48,026 bases of DNA from Pseudomonas sp. 7P_10.2_Bac1 (lineage in GTDB: Bacteria; Pseudomonadota; Gammaproteobacteria; Pseudomonadales; Pseudomonadaceae), in the NCBI RefSeq assembly GCF_025465935.1, contig NZ_JANLNV010000083.1:1-48026 (forward strand), given 5' to 3'. Under the pieces are notes generated by a model. It searched no databases, had not been told where the DNA came from, and saw only the letters and a list, made by a program, of their open reading frames with translations. Shown here piece by piece: positions 1 through 9,215 of this stretch; position 1 is the stretch's first letter, and each line of letters opens with the position of its first letter. Made by a program: the position numbers and the translations under genes.

Positions 1-89
1 ATCCATGCCGGGACACCCACTACGCAGAACCTCCACTCGGCCTCCCGAAGGGGCGAATAGATCAAAAGCCAAAGCAACAGCAACAGCCA

Positions 90-118
90 GATCAAAAGAT
101 CGCAGCCTGCGGCAGCTC
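90..118. repeat. REP-like half element
   Basis: The stretch reads GATCAAAAGATCGCAGCC followed by TGCGGCAGCTC. It is a half-palindrome of the same family as the element at 9143-9205. No gene is visible in 1-222 other than the promoter region of the efflux operon. Confidence 0.5.
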
Positions 119-138
119 AGGCAGCCCGTTGTCAGGGT

Positions 139-156
139 TTTGTAAAACCTTTGTAA
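139..156 (+). promoter_or_regulatory. Direct repeat upstream of efflux operon, possible OmpR-class operator
   Basis: Two exact TTTGTAA heptamers begin at 139 and 150, so they are spaced 11 bp start to start. That is one helical turn and the geometry used by OmpR/PhoB-type response regulators. The site lies about 70 bp upstream of the muxA GTG start. The repeat and spacing are seen directly; the link to a response regulator is inference, and no two-component genes are in the window. Confidence 0.4.
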
Positions 157-222
157 GCTGTCACCGAATTTAATTTCACGCGTCGCCGCTTCGATACTCT
201 GACCTCAGCCTACTTTTGCTGA

Positions 223-1380
223 GTGACGCACGTGAACACGAGCAAACGACACACTTTTATCTGGGCGCTCAGTGCGCTGGTTTTACTGGCAATTGCTGCG
301 GCGGTGTATACCCACGGGCCCGCCGCGCCGCACAACAATCGGCCCATGGGCATGGGCATGGGCATGGGCGGCAGGCCCGAGCCGGTGGCGGCCGTTGCGG
401 TGGTGGCGCAAGACGTGCCGGTGTATATCGATGCACTCGGCACGGTCATCCCTACGCAAAGCGTCACGGTGATCACTCAGGTCGACGGCATTTTGTCTTC
501 CGTGGACTTCAAGGAAGGCCAGCAGGTGCGCAAAGGGCAGGTGATTGCCCGCATCGACGACCGTGCGCTGAAAGCCCAGCTCGCTCAGGCCAAAGGCATT
601 CTGGCTCACGATCAGGCGGTGTTGAGCAACGCCCAGCGTGACCTGACGCGCTATCGCGAGTTGATCAAGGCCGGCTCTGTCAGCCAACAAACCCTCGATA
701 CACAAGTCGCCAGCGTGGCTGAGCAGTTGGGCACGGTCGCGGCCGATCAGGGTAGTGTGCAAAACCTTGAGGTGCAGTTGAGTTACTGCACCATCACCTC
801 GCCGGTGGACGGGATTGTCGGCCTGCGTCAGGTTGACCCCGGCAATTACGTTACCACCGCCAGCACCAGCGGCATTGCTGTCATCACCCAGATGAAGCCC
901 GCCACGGTGGTGTTTGCCGTGCCCGAGGACTATCTGGGGGCGATCAATCAGGCCAAGGCTGCAGGCGCTGTCAGCGTGCTGGCCTATGACCGCAACAAGA
1001 CAAACCTGCTGGCCAGCGGGCAGTTGCTGGCGCTGGATAATCAGGTCGACACCAGCACCGGCACGATCAAGGTCAAGGCGCAGTTTGATGACGCCCAGAA
1101 TGCGCTGTTTCCCAATCAGTTCGTCAATGCGCGGCTCAAGGCTGAGACCCTGAGCCAGGTGCCGGTGGTGCCGACCCGGGCCATTCAGCACGGCAGCAAA
1201 GGGGATTTTGTGTTTGTGGTGGCGGGCAACAAGGCCAGCCTGCGCAACGTCAAATCCGGCCCGACGATGGGCGATGTCACCGCGATTCTCGACGCCGGGG
1301 TCAAGCCGGATGAGCAGGTGATCACGGAAGGTGCAGACAAACTCGATGAGGGATCGGCCATTAAAGTAGTCGCACAGTGA
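223..1380 (+). CDS. muxA: RND efflux periplasmic adaptor subunit, MdtA/MuxA type
   Basis: A 385-residue membrane-fusion protein that would bridge the inner-membrane RND pumps and the outer-membrane channel. The N terminus has one hydrophobic anchor (about residues 12-30), then a Met-Gly run (MGMGMGMGG, 42-50), then the lipoyl/hairpin/beta-barrel arrangement of the family, including the 'GTVIPTQSVTVITQVDG' and 'ITSPVDGIVGLRQVDPGNYV' blocks. The start is GTG at 223; a second in-frame GTG at 232 is possible. It is followed after 10 bp by the first RND pump, and the four genes run as one operon. Length and two-pump context match MdtABC of enterics and MuxABC-OpmB of P. aeruginosa; the mux name is chosen because of the genus. 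Confidence 0.9.
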   Translation: MTHVNTSKRHTFIWALSALVLLAIAAAVYTHGPAAPHNNRPMGMGMGMGGRPEPVAAVAVVAQDVPVYIDALGTVIPTQSVTVITQVDGILSSVDFKEGQQVRKGQVIARIDDRALKAQLAQAKGILAHDQAVLSNAQRDLTRYRELIKAGSVSQQTLDTQVASVAEQLGTVAADQGSVQNLEVQLSYCTITSPVDGIVGLRQVDPGNYVTTASTSGIAVITQMKPATVVFAVPEDYLGAINQAKAAGAVSVLAYDRNKTNLLASGQLLALDNQVDTSTGTIKVKAQFDDAQNALFPNQFVNARLKAETLSQVPVVPTRAIQHGSKGDFVFVVAGNKASLRNVKSGPTMGDVTAILDAGVKPDEQVITEGADKLDEGSAIKVVAQ

Positions 1381-1390
1381 GTCGCCGCTG

Positions 1391-4300
1391 ATGAACGTCT
1401 CTCGCCCCTTTATCGAACGCCCGGTGGCGACCTGTTTGCTGATGGTCGCGATCCTGTTGCTGGGGATTCTCGGCTATCGGTTGTTGTCGGTGTCGGCCTT
1501 GCCGGAGGTCGATTATCCGACCATTCAGGTATACACCCAGTACCCCGGCGCCAGCCCCGAGGTGATCAGTTCGTCGATTACCGCGCCGCTTGAGCGCCAG
1601 TTGGGCGAGATGCCCGGCCTCAAGTCCATGGGTTCTACCAGCTCGGATGGCGCGTCGGTGGTGACGTTGCAGTTTGACCTGACGCTGTCGCTGGACGTTG
1701 CCGAGCAAGAAGTGCAGGCGGCAATCAACGCAGCAGGCACGTTTTTGCCCGCCAACCTGCCGTACCCGCCGGTGTACAGCAAGGTCAACCCGGCCGATGC
1801 GCCGGTGCTGACGCTGTCGTTGACCTCGGACGTGCTACCGCTGACCAAAATCGAAGACCTGGCCGATACCCGGCTGGCGCAGAAAATCTCGCAGATCAGC
1901 GGCGTGGGGTTGGTGACGATAAGCGGCGGCCAGCGCCCGGCGGTGCGGGTCGAGGCCAATACCTCGGCGCTCAATAGCCTAGGGCTGTCGCTGGACGATG
2001 TGCGCACTTCGTTGGGCACCGCCAACGTCAACCAGGCCAAGGGCAGCGTTGACGGCAAGTATCAGGCGTACTCCATCGGCGCCAACGATCAACTCCAATC
2101 GGCCGAGGAATACCGTGATCTGGTGATCGCTTATAAAAACGGCGCGCCGATCCGCTTGTCACAGATTGCCAGCTCCGCCCAGGGGCCGGAGAACCCGCGC
2201 CAGGCCGCCTGGACCAACGAAACCCCGTCGATTGTGCTGAGTATTCAGCGCCAGCCAGGGGCCAACGTGATCGAGGTGGTCGATCGCGTGCAGCAACTGC
2301 TGCCCACGTTGCGCGCCAGTTTGCCGGGCACGCTCAAGGTCGCCGTGCTCACCGACCGCACCCAGACCATTCGGGCCTCGGTCACCGACGTGCAGTACGA
2401 GCTGGCCATGGCGGTGGTGCTGGTGGTGCTGGTGATCTTCCTGTTCTTGCGCAACATGGCGGCCACGATCATTCCCGCCGTGACCGTACCGCTGACCTTG
2501 CTGGGTACGTTGGCGGTGGCGTATGCGCTGGGCTTTTCGCTGAACAACCTGACGTTGATGGCGCTGACCATTGCCATCGGTTTTGTGGTCGACGATGCCA
2601 TTGTCATGGTCGAAAACATCAGTCGCTACCTGGAGGAGGGCGAGACGCCCATGCAGGCGGCGCTCAAGGGTTCGGCGCAAATCGGTTTCACCATCATCTC
2701 GCTGTCGTTGGCGCTGATTGCGGTAATGATCCCGCTGCTGTTTATGGGCGATGTGGTCGGGCGGTTGTTTCGCGAATTCGCCATGACCGTGGCGGTGACC
2801 ATCGTGATATCGGCGGCGATTACCCTGACCCTGACGCCGATGATGTGTTCACGCATGCTCAAGGCGCACCTGCAGGAGCGCCGCGAAGACTTTTTCGATC
2901 GCATCAACCATCACTATGTGCGCGGGCTGAACTGGGTGTTGGCGCACCGCACATTGGCGCTGTTGTCGGTGATATTCACCGCCGTACTCACGGTGCTGAC
3001 TTTGACGGCCATGCCCAAGGGCTTTTTTCCTGATCAGGACACCGGGCTGATTCAGGGGATTTCCCAGGCGTCGCCCACCATTTCCTTCCAGCAGATGCAG
3101 GTCGAGCAACAGCGCCTGGCCGCGCGCATTCTGCGTGACCCGGCGGTGCAGAGCCTGTCGTCGTTTGTCGGTATCGACCAGACCAACCCGACCATCAACC
3201 AGGGCAACTTACTGATCAACCTCAAGCCGCGCGATCAGCGTGACAGCGCCAGTGTGGTGATTCGGCGCCTGGCTGATGCCAACGCCGATGTGGCCGGGAT
3301 TCGCCTGTACCTGCACTCGGTGCAAGACCTGACCCTGGACGCCAGCGTGGCCACCACCAGTTATCGGCTCGGCTTGCAGGCCACCGACCCTGATGTGTTG
3401 CAAGCGTGGACCGGCAAGTTGATGGCGGCGATCAAGCAAGACCCGACCTTTACCGATGTGCAAAGCCAGGCGATGCAGTTTGGCAATCAGATCCGGCTCA
3501 ATTTTGATCGCGCCACCGCGTCGCGTCTGGGCATTACCCCGCAGGCAATTGATGACGTGCTGTATGACGCTTTCGGCCAGCGCCAGGTGTCAACCATTTA
3601 CACCCAGCTCAACCAGTACCACGTGGTAATGGCCACCGACCATCCGCCGAAAAACCTCGCTGATTTGCTGACCGGGTTGTATGTCGACATTCCTGGTGGC
3701 GGGGTGGCGCCGCTGTCGAGCATGGCGACCATGGACGTGGTGCAGGCACCGCTGATGATCAACCGGCTGGGGCAGTTCCCGTATGCCGACATCTCCTTCA
3801 ACCTCGCACCGGGTCAAACCCTGGGCACGGCGCTGACCCGGCTCAAGACCATCGAGGCGCAAGTGGCAATGCCCGCCTCGGTGCAAGTGTCGTTGCAGGG
3901 CGCGGCGGCGACCTTTGAGGCGTCCTTGTCCAATCAGGTCGTGCTAGTGCTGGCGGCGATTGTGGTGGTGTACCTGATGCTGGGCATTCTGTACGAGAGC
4001 TTCGTGCACCCGATCACCATTCTGTCCACCTTGCTCTCGGCGGCGCTGGGCGCGTTGCTGGCGCTGCTAGTCACCGGCACGCAATTCGACATCATCGGTT
4101 TGATCGGCATTGTGCTGCTGATTGGCATCGTGATGAAAAACGGCATCATGATGGTCGACTTCGCCCTGGACCTGGAGCGACGCGAAGGCTTGAGCCCGGT
4201 GCAGGCGATCAAGCAGGCTGCCGAGCTGCGCTTTCGACCGATTCTGATGACCAGCATGGCGTCACTGTTCGGCGCCGTGCCGCTGGCGCTGGGCACGGGC

Positions 4301-4456
4301 ATCGGCTCTGAATTGCGCCATCCACTGGGGATCGCGATCATCGGCGGGCTGTTGCTCAGCCAGTTGCTGACGCTGTTCTCGACCCCGGTGATCTTCCTCG
4401 CGATGCATGACCTCGGGCAGCGCCTGAGCGGTCGGCGCGCAGCCAGGGGGGATTGA
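1391..4456 (+). CDS. muxB: RND multidrug efflux permease, MdtB/MuxB type
   Basis: A 1021-residue inner-membrane proton/drug antiporter of the AcrB superfamily, with the usual layout of one TM helix, a large periplasmic loop, TM2-6, a second loop and TM8-12. The proton-relay aspartate pair is present in GFVVDDAIVMVENI (D401-D402). It starts with ATG-AAC-GTC (MNVSRPFIERPVA), typical of the MdtB/MdtC subfamily. It lies between the adaptor and a second RND pump, and the heteromeric B/C pairing is characteristic of MdtBC and MuxBC. The next gene starts 5 bp after the TGA, so translation is probably coupled. Confidence 0.92.
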   Translation: MNVSRPFIERPVATCLLMVAILLLGILGYRLLSVSALPEVDYPTIQVYTQYPGASPEVISSSITAPLERQLGEMPGLKSMGSTSSDGASVVTLQFDLTLSLDVAEQEVQAAINAAGTFLPANLPYPPVYSKVNPADAPVLTLSLTSDVLPLTKIEDLADTRLAQKISQISGVGLVTISGGQRPAVRVEANTSALNSLGLSLDDVRTSLGTANVNQAKGSVDGKYQAYSIGANDQLQSAEEYRDLVIAYKNGAPIRLSQIASSAQGPENPRQAAWTNETPSIVLSIQRQPGANVIEVVDRVQQLLPTLRASLPGTLKVAVLTDRTQTIRASVTDVQYELAMAVVLVVLVIFLFLRNMAATIIPAVTVPLTLLGTLAVAYALGFSLNNLTLMALTIAIGFVVDDAIVMVENISRYLEEGETPMQAALKGSAQIGFTIISLSLALIAVMIPLLFMGDVVGRLFREFAMTVAVTIVISAAITLTLTPMMCSRMLKAHLQERREDFFDRINHHYVRGLNWVLAHRTLALLSVIFTAVLTVLTLTAMPKGFFPDQDTGLIQGISQASPTISFQQMQVEQQRLAARILRDPAVQSLSSFVGIDQTNPTINQGNLLINLKPRDQRDSASVVIRRLADANADVAGIRLYLHSVQDLTLDASVATTSYRLGLQATDPDVLQAWTGKLMAAIKQDPTFTDVQSQAMQFGNQIRLNFDRATASRLGITPQAIDDVLYDAFGQRQVSTIYTQLNQYHVVMATDHPPKNLADLLTGLYVDIPGGGVAPLSSMATMDVVQAPLMINRLGQFPYADISFNLAPGQTLGTALTRLKTIEAQVAMPASVQVSLQGAAATFEASLSNQVVLVLAAIVVVYLMLGILYESFVHPITILSTLLSAALGALLALLVTGTQFDIIGLIGIVLLIGIVMKNGIMMVDFALDLERREGLSPVQAIKQAAELRFRPILMTSMASLFGAVPLALGTGIGSELRHPLGIAIIGGLLLSQLLTLFSTPVIFLAMHDLGQRLSGRRAARGD

Positions 4457-4461
4457 TCGCG

Positions 4462-7400
4462 ATGAACCTCAGTGCGCCGTTTATCACTCGTCCCATCGCC
4501 ACCACCTTGCTGGCTGTCGGGCTCGCGCTGTTTGGCGTGCTGGCGTTCAACCTGTTGCCGGTGGCGCCGCTGCCGGAGGTGGACTTCCCGACTATCAGCG
4601 TCAGCGCCAAGTTGCCGGGAGCCGACCCGCACACCGTCGCGACCTCGGTCGCGACGCCGCTGGAGCGTCAATTCGGGCAGATTGCCGGGGTCACGCAAAT
4701 GACCTCGTCCAGCAGTCTGGGCACGACCCGGATCAACTTGCAGTTTGACCTCAACCGCGACATCGACGGCGCCGCCCGGGATGTGCAGGCCGCTATCAAC
4801 GCCGCGCGCAGCAACTTGCCGAGCGACCTGTCCGGCAACCCGACCTACCGCAAGGTCAACCCGGCCGATTCGCCGATCATGGTCATCAGCCTGACCTCGG
4901 ATTCGGCCACGCCGGGGCAAATGTATGACGTGGCCTCGACCCTGCTCGAACAGAAGCTGTTGCAAACCAGTGGCGTCGGTGACGTGACGGTGGGTGGCGG
5001 GGCGTTGCCGGCGGTGCGGATCGAACTCAACCCGGACCGGCTCAACCACTACGGCGTGAGCCTTGAGCAGGTGCGCGAGGTGATCGCCGCGTCCAACGTC
5101 AACCTGCCCAAAGGCACGATTGATATGGGCGCACAGAGCGACGTGCTGGCCGCCAATGACCAGCTTTACAACGCGCCGGACTACGGCGCGCTGGTGGTCA
5201 AGCAGAACAATGGCGACCTGGTGCACATCAGCGACCTGGGCTATGTGCGTGAAGACGTTGAAGACCTGCGCAACTTCGGTTTGTACAACGGCAACCCGTC
5301 GGTGCTGCTGGTGATCTTCAAGCAGCCGGGGGCCAACGTCATCGAAACGGTGGACGCGATCAAGGCGCAACTGCCGTTTCTGCAACAGTCGATTTCAGCC
5401 TCGATCAAACTCAACATTCTGATGGACCGCACCACCACCATTCGCGCTTCGCTGCACGACGTGGAAATCAGCCTGATCGCCTCGATCCTGCTGGTGACGC
5501 TGGTGACGTTCGCCTTTTTCCGCGACTGGCGCAGCACGCTGGTGCCGGCCATCGTGGTGCCGCTGTCGCTGCTGGGCACCTTTGGCGCCATGTATTTCAT
5601 GGGTTACAGCCTCAACAACTTGTCGTTGATGGCGCTGACCATTGCCACCGGCTTTGTGGTGGATGACGCGATTGTGGTGGTGGAAAACATCATGCGCCAC
5701 CTGGAGCGCGGCGAGTCGCGGGTACAGGCGGCGCTGGCCGGAGCGCGGGAAGTGGGGTTTACCGTGCTGACCATCAGCGTGTCGCTGGTGGCGGTGTTTA
5801 TTCCGCTGCTGATGATGGGCGGGATTGTCGGGCGACTGTTTCGCGAGTTCTCGGTCACGTTGTCGGTGTCGATTGCCGTGTCGATGCTGGTCTCGCTGAC
5901 CATCACGCCAATGCTGGCGGCGGTGTTACTGCGCGCGCCCGCGTCGGCCAAACACCCGGAGGCGGCGCCGGATTCGCGGTTTCACCGCTTCTATGACCGC
6001 ACCCTGGGTTGGGTGATCAACCACACGTTTTTGATGGGGCTGGTGACCGTGTCGGTGATCGTGCTGGCTGGGGTGCTGTTCGTGCTGGTACCCAAAGGTT
6101 TCTTCCCGCAGGAAGACAGCGGGCGCCTGAATGGCGGCATCATGGCGTCGCAAAGCATCTCGTATGGCGCCATGCAGAAGGACTTTCTGGAGATCAACCG
6201 CAAGGTCATGCGCAACCCCAACGTGGAAGCGGTCGGCGGTTTTATTGGTGGCGCGGGCGGCGGTGGCGGGTCGGTGAATACCGGGCAGATGTTTATCTCA
6301 CTCAAACCCTTGAGTGAGCGCACCGCCAGTGCGGACCAGATCATCGGCCAGATTCGTAAGTCCCTGGGCGAGATGCCGGGCACTCGGTTGTTTTTGCAAT
6401 CGGTGCAGGACATCACCGTGGGCGGGCGCCAGAGCAACGCGCAATACCAATACACGCTGACCGCCGACGACCAGAGCAGCCTCGATGTATGGGTGCCCAA
6501 AGTAGTCGCAGCACTGCACAAATTGCCGCAACTCAAAGACCTCAATACTGACCAGCAAGACAACAGCCTCGAGGCCAACGTGGCGGTCAATCGCGACACG
6601 GCGGCGCGGCTTGGGGTCAGCATGTCAGCGGTTGACCAGACCCTCTATGACGCGTTTGGCCAGCGCCAGGTGTCGACCCTTTATCGGGCCGCCAACCAGT
6701 ATCACGTGGTGATGGAAATCGCCCCTGAATATTGGGCCGATCCGTCCGCGCTCAAGTCGATCTACCTGCCGCAGGGCGCTTCGACGGCCAGCAAAACCAA
6801 CACCGCGCCGAATCTGGCGAGCAACGCCAACGCCACGTTGATCCCGCTCTCGGCCGTGGCTGAACAGTCGGTGGCGCGCACCGCTATTTCCATCAGCCAC
6901 CAGGGCACCTTCCCGGCGGTGACCGTGTCTTTCAACCTGGCACCGGGCGTGTCCATCGGGCAGGCCACGGCATTGGTGGACAACGCCGTGGCGCAACTGC
7001 GCATGCCCGCCAGCGTGGTCGGGCAGTTTGCCGGTACGGCGCAGGTGTTCCAGTCTTCGGTGTCCAGCGAGCCGTGGCTGATTCTGGCGGCGATTGTCTC
7101 GGTGTACCTCGTGCTGGGCATGCTCTACGAAAACCTGATCCATCCGCTGACCATTCTGTCGACCTTGCCATCGGCCGGGGTCGGGGCGCTGATCGCCTTG
7201 CTGCTGACCGGCACCGAACTGTCGATCATCGCGCTGGTGGGGGTGATTTTGCTGATCGGTATCGTCAAGAAAAACGCAATCATGATGATCGACTTCGCGA
7301 TTACGGAAGGCAAAGCGCTAGGGCTGAACGCCCAAGAGGCGATTCGTCGCGCCTGCCTGATTCGCTTCCGTCCAATCATGATGACCACCCTGGCGGCGAT

Positions 7401-7590
7401 GCTCGGTGCCTTGCCGCTGGTGCTGGGCACCGGCTACGGCTCGGAACTGCGCCGCCCGCTGGGCATTTCCATCATGGGTGGATTGTTGTTCAGCCAGGTG
7501 CTGACGCTGTACACCACGCCCGTGATTTACCTGTGGCTGGACCGCTTGTCACAACGTTTGCGCCGGGCGCCCAAGGAGACCACCCAATGA
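4462..7590 (+). CDS. muxC: RND multidrug efflux permease, MdtC/MuxC type
   Basis: The second RND pump of the operon, 1042 residues from the ATG at 4462 (MNLSAPFITRPIATTLLAVG). A TTG nine bases upstream would add three residues but overlaps the previous stop and is less likely. The aspartate pair in GFVVDDAIVVVENI (D401-D402) is kept, so unlike some partner subunits it shows no obvious loss of the proton path. A glycine-rich insert (GGFIGGAGGGGGSVNTG) lies in the second periplasmic loop. Its TGA overlaps the ATG of the outer-membrane gene by ATGA. It would form a heterotrimer with MuxB. Confidence 0.92.
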   Translation: MNLSAPFITRPIATTLLAVGLALFGVLAFNLLPVAPLPEVDFPTISVSAKLPGADPHTVATSVATPLERQFGQIAGVTQMTSSSSLGTTRINLQFDLNRDIDGAARDVQAAINAARSNLPSDLSGNPTYRKVNPADSPIMVISLTSDSATPGQMYDVASTLLEQKLLQTSGVGDVTVGGGALPAVRIELNPDRLNHYGVSLEQVREVIAASNVNLPKGTIDMGAQSDVLAANDQLYNAPDYGALVVKQNNGDLVHISDLGYVREDVEDLRNFGLYNGNPSVLLVIFKQPGANVIETVDAIKAQLPFLQQSISASIKLNILMDRTTTIRASLHDVEISLIASILLVTLVTFAFFRDWRSTLVPAIVVPLSLLGTFGAMYFMGYSLNNLSLMALTIATGFVVDDAIVVVENIMRHLERGESRVQAALAGAREVGFTVLTISVSLVAVFIPLLMMGGIVGRLFREFSVTLSVSIAVSMLVSLTITPMLAAVLLRAPASAKHPEAAPDSRFHRFYDRTLGWVINHTFLMGLVTVSVIVLAGVLFVLVPKGFFPQEDSGRLNGGIMASQSISYGAMQKDFLEINRKVMRNPNVEAVGGFIGGAGGGGGSVNTGQMFISLKPLSERTASADQIIGQIRKSLGEMPGTRLFLQSVQDITVGGRQSNAQYQYTLTADDQSSLDVWVPKVVAALHKLPQLKDLNTDQQDNSLEANVAVNRDTAARLGVSMSAVDQTLYDAFGQRQVSTLYRAANQYHVVMEIAPEYWADPSALKSIYLPQGASTASKTNTAPNLASNANATLIPLSAVAEQSVARTAISISHQGTFPAVTVSFNLAPGVSIGQATALVDNAVAQLRMPASVVGQFAGTAQVFQSSVSSEPWLILAAIVSVYLVLGMLYENLIHPLTILSTLPSAGVGALIALLLTGTELSIIALVGVILLIGIVKKNAIMMIDFAITEGKALGLNAQEAIRRACLIRFRPIMMTTLAAMLGALPLVLGTGYGSELRRPLGISIMGGLLFSQVLTLYTTPVIYLWLDRLSQRLRRAPKETTQ

Positions 7591-9002
7591 ACTTCAAACC
7601 CCTGCTGTTGGCCGTGACCATTGGCCTGTCGCTCGCCGGGTGCATGGTGGGGCCGGACTATCAAAAACCGGCCATGGAATTACCCATGGGCTTTAAGGAA
7701 GGTACGCAGTGGCAACGCGCCGTGGCCAACCCGCAGGGCGCGCTGAACAGCCAGTGGTGGCAGGCCTACAACGACCCGCTGCTGACGGACTTGATCCAGC
7801 GGTCGGCCACGGCCAACCTGTCCATCGTGGCCGCCGAAGCGGCGTATCGCGGGGCACAGGCGCAAGTGTCGTCTAGCCGAGCAGGATTGTGGCCAACTCT
7901 GGGCGTTGGGCTTTCCGGCTCGCGCGGGGTGGGCGGCAACGGCTCAGGCGGTGGTGTCAGTACGGCTGGCGGGGCGCAGAACTCGGTTAGCGCGACCCTG
8001 ACCGCCAGTTGGGAGCCGGATTTCTGGGGGCAAGTGCGTCGTGGTATTGAGTCCAGCAGCGCCGCCGCCCAAGCCTCTGACGCGCAACTGGCCGGGGTGC
8101 GGCTGTCCATCAGTTCCAGCGTGGCGAGCAACTACCTGGCGTTGCGCCAACAGGACATCGACATCGGCTTGTTGCAGCAACAGCAGCAGATCAACCAGCA
8201 ATTACTGGACATGATCCAGGCCGACTATACGCAAGGCACCGCAGCCAATGATCAACTGTTGCAAGCGCAGGACCAACTGAGCACCGTCGTTGCTTCATTA
8301 CAAACCGCCCAACGTTCGCGTGAGCAATACGAGCATGCACTGGCGGTGCTGGTGGGCCAGGCACCGTCGCAATTCAGCGTGGCGCCGGTGGCTAACTACA
8401 GCTTTGTGGTACCGCATCCACCCCTGACCTTGCCTTCGAATTTGTTGCTGCGTCGTCCTGACGTAGTGGTCGCAGAACGCACCGCGGCGGCGGCCAACGC
8501 CAAAATCGGCGTGGCGCAAGCGGCGTTTTTCCCGACCGTGGACTTGACGGCAACAGGTGGCTATCGCGCCAGTGCGCTGGGTGACTTGTTCAGCCTGCCC
8601 AATCGCATCTGGACCTTGGGCCCGTCGCTGGCTGCAACGCTCTTTGATGGCGGCGCCCGCGATGCTGCGGTGCAAGCGGCGCAAGCCAGCTACGACCAGG
8701 ACGCAGCCACCTACCGTGGCACGGTGTTGTCGGCCTTGCAGAACGTCGAAGACAACCTGTCGGCGATCAACCACCTGAACGTTCAGGCTGTCACCTATCA
8801 ACAGATCTATGCGCGCAACCAGCAATTGTTTGGCAGCCAAGAGGCGCAGCTAAAAGCCGGCACCGTCAGCCAGCAGAACGTCCTGACCCAGCAACTGATT
8901 TTGTTGCAGACCGAGCAGAACCTGCGCGACACCCAAGGGCAACTGAGCCAGGGCAGCGTGGCCTTGATCCAGAGTTTGGGTGGGGGATGGGAGAGCCACT
9001 AA
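7587..9002 (+). CDS. opmB: Outer-membrane efflux lipoprotein, OpmB/NodT family
   Basis: A 471-residue TolC-like outer-membrane factor of the NodT family and the channel of the tripartite pump. The ATG at 7587 gives MNFKPLLLAVTIGLSLAGC, a signal peptide with lipobox LAGC (lipidated Cys19), followed by the family MVGPDYQKP block. Two outer-membrane-efflux repeats follow, with the conserved LLLRRPDVVVAER stretch in the middle. The reading frame stays open upstream to 7074, but that part lies inside muxC and is not coding. The ATGA overlap with muxC supports the start and the operon. Confidence 0.92.
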   Translation: MNFKPLLLAVTIGLSLAGCMVGPDYQKPAMELPMGFKEGTQWQRAVANPQGALNSQWWQAYNDPLLTDLIQRSATANLSIVAAEAAYRGAQAQVSSSRAGLWPTLGVGLSGSRGVGGNGSGGGVSTAGGAQNSVSATLTASWEPDFWGQVRRGIESSSAAAQASDAQLAGVRLSISSSVASNYLALRQQDIDIGLLQQQQQINQQLLDMIQADYTQGTAANDQLLQAQDQLSTVVASLQTAQRSREQYEHALAVLVGQAPSQFSVAPVANYSFVVPHPPLTLPSNLLLRRPDVVVAERTAAAANAKIGVAQAAFFPTVDLTATGGYRASALGDLFSLPNRIWTLGPSLAATLFDGGARDAAVQAAQASYDQDAATYRGTVLSALQNVEDNLSAINHLNVQAVTYQQIYARNQQLFGSQEAQLKAGTVSQQNVLTQQLILLQTEQNLRDTQGQLSQGSVALIQSLGGGWESH

Positions 9003-9043
9003 GCGCTGTGCTTCGTTCGAACACATTTCGCCCTGATCCTGAT

Positions 9044-9108
9044 CTGTAGGAGCTTGCCTCGCGATCTTTTGATCTTTAAAAGATCGCGAGACAAGCTCGC
9101 TCCTACAG
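9044..9108. repeat. REP-like inverted pair downstream of opmB
   Basis: CTGTAGGAGCTTGCCTCGCG leads into a GATCTTTT hairpin and returns as CGCGAGACAAGCTCGCTCCTACAG. This perfect outer stem is the common 'GAGCGAGCTTGCCTCGCGATC' repeat of this window. It sits just past the efflux operon and could also end transcription or protect the mRNA 3' end. Confidence 0.8.
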
Positions 9109-9142
9109 GGCATGGCCCCCGATGGCTAGGCAATTACCCCGG

Positions 9143-9205
9143 AGCTACCGCAGGCTGCGATCTTTTGGTCTTGTCTAAGATCGCAGCCGTCGTCCTGCGG
9201 CAGCT
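9143..9205. repeat. REP-like inverted pair, GCAGGCTGCGATC family
   Basis: AGCTACCGCAGGCTGCGATC and its inverted partner GATCGCAGCC...CTGCGGCAGCT enclose a short loop. The family differs from the neighbour at 9044-9108 and is related to the half element at 90-118. Confidence 0.7.
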
Positions 9206-9215
9206 GCGGGTTGAG

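Noticed and set aside
3934..5385. 483-residue frame opposite the muxB/muxC junction
   Set aside because: Arg/His/Gln-rich low-information sequence that spans two real genes on the other strand.
7074..7586. N-terminal extension of the opmB frame
   Set aside because: Lies inside muxC; the lipoprotein signal and ATGA overlap fix the start at 7587.
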